Part shown: piece after piece, positions 61,139 through 64,000 of the stretch
Layout of the letters: each line of letters begins with the position of its first letter
Numbering within the stretch: position 1 is the stretch's first letter
Source: Pontixanthobacter aestiaquae
Lineage (GTDB): Bacteria; Pseudomonadota; Alphaproteobacteria; Sphingomonadales; Sphingomonadaceae
DNA: 64,000 nt
Direction: 5' to 3'
Assembly: GCF_009827455.1 (NCBI RefSeq)
Contig: NZ_WTYZ01000001.1
Span: 1,435,001-1,499,000, forward strand
Position numbers and translations under genes: made by a program
The notes under the pieces: generated by a model
Databases searched by the model: none
What the model saw: the letters and a program-made list of their open reading frames with translations, nothing else
What the model was told of the DNA's origin: nothing

Positions 61139-62539
61139 TTAACTCAGAAGTTCCTCGACAAATTTTCGCGTATCGGCAGCTTTTGCCAGGAGAGTTTGCT
61201 CAAGCCTGTCTTTGATCGTTTCCGGGATGTTGGCATCGCCCGTTACGACATCGAGATATCGATCCAGCGTATTGGCGACATCGACCTTGTCCAAAGCGTC
61301 ACTGCAGGCATCCAATGCTTGACCCCGATAGCCCTTGGTACGCGCCATCAGCATGAACAATGCAGCTTCCTGCGCTTCGCCGATACATTCGAACGGCAAT
61401 TGGGATTCGAGCCCGACCAGCTGGCGGAATAGGAATGTGTTCTCCGGAACGTCGTACAGATTCTCCGGACCGAACGTTGCCTCGACAATTTCGCGATCAA
61501 GAAACGCGGTGTAGCCTAGCCACACATACAGGCATTTGGCGCAGCGACGGCACCATGGTTTTTCAATGTTACAGCTGTGCGTGTGAGGGATGGACTCGGT
61601 GACGCCGCGCAGTGCGCCGAAAATCGAGACGTCGTAGATTGGTTTCAAGATGCTGAAATAGTCAAACTCCGATACCAAATGCGCCCGGACATAGTCGTTG
61701 AGAAGCTTCTCGGCCTCGTAAGACTTGCCCCATTGGTGATTTACCGGCTCGCCGGTCTTCTCCCATACGACCTGCGGTGCGTCGGCGCTGCGCTCATGCG
61801 CCAGACAGACATAGCGGTAATTGTGATGCAGCACGTAAGGCAGCGCGCCAAAGATGGAGCTGGGGGTTTCCGCAGCAGTTACTGCGTCGACGTTTAAATC
61901 CTTGCGCAGCTCCAGAACCGGACTGTCGAGGAAATCGTCATAGATCCACTGGCGGTGCTGGTTTGTCACGCCGTAGCTATCCAGCAATTTCCCGATCAGT
62001 GCATGTTGCGGCGCAGCCCGGCCATAAAAGCTCGCCGAATAGGCAAGTGTGCCGTGCTCCTGCCCGAGAGACTTCAGCAGATCGAGCGAGACGAGACTGT
62101 CTTTACCGCCACCGCAGAATGAGAGGAATCCGCCCGAGAGATCGCGCTCACCAATCGCTGGCGGCGCGTCTGTGGCGGTAATGGCAAAGTCCGGGCCGAG
62201 ATAGTCGGGCTCGTCATTTTCAAAGCGCCATTGCGCCCAGACATTGCGATAAATCGTCAGCCATATCTCCTTGAACTCGGCAGTGACCAGATCGCTATAG
62301 TCGCCCCAATCGAGCGTGTCGGGTTTCAGGCTGACAATCTTGTTCATTTCGAACGCAGCGATGTGGAATATCATAGCTCGTATGAACGCGGCACCAAACC
62401 GTTCTGACAGACCGTCGAAATCAACGCCTTCGTACCAGATCGCATTCGTGAAGGTCAGTCCGTCCAGCGTATATTCGAAGAACAGCTGCGAGTGGGTCCA
62501 GCGGATTTTCGCGAGTCGAAGCGTGCGGGGCGTAGCCAT
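61139..62539 (-). CDS. PP-loop ATPase, MurL-like
   Basis: 466 residues. The PP-loop is SFCGGGKDSL (GGGKDS at 143-148), which activates a substrate with ATP to an adenylate. AHERSADAPQ and VNHQWGKSYEAEKLL (about 247-280) are motifs I associate with the MurL epimerase family (UDP-MurNAc-L-Ala-L-Glu epimerase). A four-cysteine set at C323, C330, C333 and C336 is a likely zinc site, as in QueC. N-terminal 120 residues are family-specific. No murD-like partner is adjacent; the operon partner is the membrane protein. MurL activity is plausible, but a novel PP-loop reaction cannot be excluded. Divergent from uvrC. Confidence 0.72.
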   Translation of the reverse strand: MATPRTLRLAKIRWTHSQLFFEYTLDGLTFTNAIWYEGVDFDGLSERFGAAFIRAMIFHIAAFEMNKIVSLKPDTLDWGDYSDLVTAEFKEIWLTIYRNVWAQWRFENDEPDYLGPDFAITATDAPPAIGERDLSGGFLSFCGGGKDSLVSLDLLKSLGQEHGTLAYSASFYGRAAPQHALIGKLLDSYGVTNQHRQWIYDDFLDSPVLELRKDLNVDAVTAAETPSSIFGALPYVLHHNYRYVCLAHERSADAPQVVWEKTGEPVNHQWGKSYEAEKLLNDYVRAHLVSEFDYFSILKPIYDVSIFGALRGVTESIPHTHSCNIEKPWCRRCAKCLYVWLGYTAFLDREIVEATFGPENLYDVPENTFLFRQLVGLESQLPFECIGEAQEAALFMLMARTKGYRGQALDACSDALDKVDVANTLDRYLDVVTGDANIPETIKDRLEQTLLAKAADTRKFVEELLS

Positions 62540-62622
62540 GAGGCGACTCTAACCTGTCGCCGCGACTTTTCCACCCCCAGCCTGTGTTTGACCTGTCGGC
62601 GCAAAGGCTTATTTGCCAGAGC

Positions 62623-64000
62623 ATGTCCAAACCGCGCGAACCCTCCAAAGCTGGTAGCAAGCTTGCCGCCCCAAACGGGCCCGGAAGCGCTGAAAGGTTC
62701 AACGAGGAGAACGCTACATACACCGTCGCTTCGGCCACGCCCGATCTGGATACGGGACTACAAGCGATCCGCGACACCGTGAAAACCTTGAAGCCAGTTC
62801 CAGGCGTGTACCGGATGCTCGATACGCGCGGTGACGTGCTGTATGTCGGCAAGGCGCGGGTGCTGAAAAACCGTGTCGCCAACTACACCCAGCCGAAGGG
62901 GCAGCCGCAGCGCCTCCTCCGGATGATCAGCCAGACGCGTCGAATGGAAATCGTTACCACCAATAGCGAGGCTGAGGCACTGCTGCTGGAAGCGCAACTA
63001 ATCAAACGCTTCCGGCCGCCATTCAATGTGCTGCTGCGCGATGACAAGAGCTTCCCGTTTATCCTGCTGCGCACAGAACATGACTTCCCGCGGATCATGA
63101 AACATCGCGGCGCAAGGCGGGCGAAGGGCAATTATTACGGACCATTCGCTAGTGCCGGCTCGGTCAATACAACCATCAACGCGCTGCAAAAGCTGTTCCT
63201 GCTGCGGTCCTGCACCGACAGCTTTTTCAGCCGCCGCGACCGGCCGTGTCTGTTGTATCAAATCAAGCGCTGTTCAGCCCCATGTGTCGACCGGATCAGC
63301 AAGGATGATTATGCTGAGCTGACCAGGCAGGCGAAGGATTTCCTTGGCGGAAAATCTGGCGCGGTGCAGGCTGATCTGGAAAAGCAAATGGCTAAGGCGG
63401 CGGAGGATCTCGATTTTGAGACCGCCGCCATTCTGCGCGACCGGCTGCGCGCCGCGACCTTCATTCAGGGCAGCCAAGCCATCAATGCCAGCGGTGTGGG
63501 CGATGCTGACGTGTTCGCGCTCGCCAGCAAAGGCGGCCAGATTGCGGTACAAGCCTTCTTCATTCGCGGTGGACAGAATTGGGGGCACCGCGCGTTCTTC
63601 CCGAGCCACACCAAGGACGTGGAGGAGGATCAGGTGCTCGCCAACGTTCTCGCACAATTTTACGAGGAAGTGCCGCCGCCGCGTACCATTCTGGTCGATC
63701 GCAAACTGCCCGAGCAGGCGCTGATCGAAGAGGCCTTTGCGGCAGCTGCGGAGCATAAAGTCGATATCTCGATCCCGCAGCGCGGTGACCGGCGCAGCCT
63801 GATGAAACAGGCGCAGCGCAATGCCAAGGAAGCCCTCGACCGGCGGCTGGCTGAACGCGGCACGAAGGCCAAGACGTTGCGCGAATTGGCCGAGTTTCTC
63901 GAACTGCCCGAAGTCCCGCAGCGGGTGGAAGTCTATGACAACTCGCACATTCAGGGATCGAAAGCGGTCGGCGGGATGATTGTTGCCGGGCCGGAGGGCT
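62623..64000 (+). CDS. uvrC: Excinuclease ABC subunit C (partial, C-terminus off the window)
   Basis: About 459 residues are visible and open to the right edge. ATG 62623 (MSKPREPSKAG) is the first in-frame ATG; the domain proper starts near residue 60. The GIY-YIG nuclease part shows PGVYRMLDTRGDVLYVGKAR; EAEALLLEAQLIKRFRPPFNVLLRDDKSFP is also conserved; the UVR interaction segment is AAEDLDFETAAILRDRLRA. The C-terminal RNase H-like nuclease begins (VEVYDNSHIQG). UvrC cuts on both sides of bulky DNA damage with UvrAB. The long N-terminal extension (about 50 residues) is Ser/Pro/Asn-rich. Confidence 0.96.
   Translation, partial: MSKPREPSKAGSKLAAPNGPGSAERFNEENATYTVASATPDLDTGLQAIRDTVKTLKPVPGVYRMLDTRGDVLYVGKARVLKNRVANYTQPKGQPQRLLRMISQTRRMEIVTTNSEAEALLLEAQLIKRFRPPFNVLLRDDKSFPFILLRTEHDFPRIMKHRGARRAKGNYYGPFASAGSVNTTINALQKLFLLRSCTDSFFSRRDRPCLLYQIKRCSAPCVDRISKDDYAELTRQAKDFLGGKSGAVQADLEKQMAKAAEDLDFETAAILRDRLRAATFIQGSQAINASGVGDADVFALASKGGQIAVQAFFIRGGQNWGHRAFFPSHTKDVEEDQVLANVLAQFYEEVPPPRTILVDRKLPEQALIEEAFAAAAEHKVDISIPQRGDRRSLMKQAQRNAKEALDRRLAERGTKAKTLRELAEFLELPEVPQRVEVYDNSHIQGSKAVGGMIVAGPEG

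Overview
The window reads as chromosome of an alphaproteobacterium of the order Sphingomonadales, most likely a marine Erythrobacteraceae-type organism. The grounds are the CcrM-type methyltransferase and MipZ, the aa3 oxidase subunit IV gene leading into a three-gene pnt transhydrogenase, the ABA4-like carotenoid gene, the short RNase E/G relative overlapping yacG next to maf and infA, and a large TonB-dependent receptor. No name was looked up, so the taxonomy is inference. Coding density is very high, many genes overlap by 1-20 bases, and only one gap exceeds 300 bases (8836-9424).

Layout. 1-8.8 kb: a truncated PQQ-type sugar dehydrogenase lipoprotein divergent from rnhB, a DUF3800 gene, an OxyR-like regulator without the peroxidatic cysteine, a YdcH-like small protein, nhaA plus a CaCA exchanger, then ccrM behind a control region dense in its own GANTC target, a SET-domain protein with a coupled small ORF, and three tiny genes. 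9-17.4 kb: two repeats, folP, a hypothetical, an SDR, an NtrC-like regulator with a broken GAFTGA loop, oxidase subunit IV and pntAA-lipoprotein-pntAB-pntB. 17.4-28.1 kb: a DUF2147 protein, a beta-helix/diheme cytochrome pair, hydrolase, racemase, dGTPase-like, ABA4-like, DUF938, an entericidin-like lipoprotein, an EamA exporter and a lone cpaF.

28.3-36.2 kb is one head-to-tail minus-strand operon for a glycan: a Dpm-like GT2, a GT39 membrane transferase, a GT4, a flippase, a sulfotransferase and two GT2 enzymes. glmS is divergent from it and makes glucosamine-6-phosphate, so a sulfated or amino-sugar surface glycan is plausible. 38.4-50.5 kb: a GGDEF/EAL protein; purC and purSQ separated by two M16 peptidases; an enoyl-CoA hydratase with a dienoyl-CoA-reductase-like SDR; tRNA-Phe. 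50.6-64 kb: yacG, RNase, maf and infA; a TonB receptor with a duplicated cysteine-framed insert; a hydrolase with a wax ester synthase/DGAT carrying a histone-like tail; mipZ with GANTC sites and a DnaA box upstream; a membrane protein plus MurL-like PP-loop ATPase pair; and the start of uvrC.

The strongest thread is cell-cycle control: ccrM and mipZ are both here, each with clustered GANTC sites and one perfect DnaA box in the same orientation relative to the gene. The most novel-looking protein features are the TonB receptor's tandem module (two Cys pairs with identical spacing), the PP-loop/membrane-protein pair, and the lysine-rich tail on the acyltransferase. No CRISPR array, prophage, insertion sequence or rRNA was seen.
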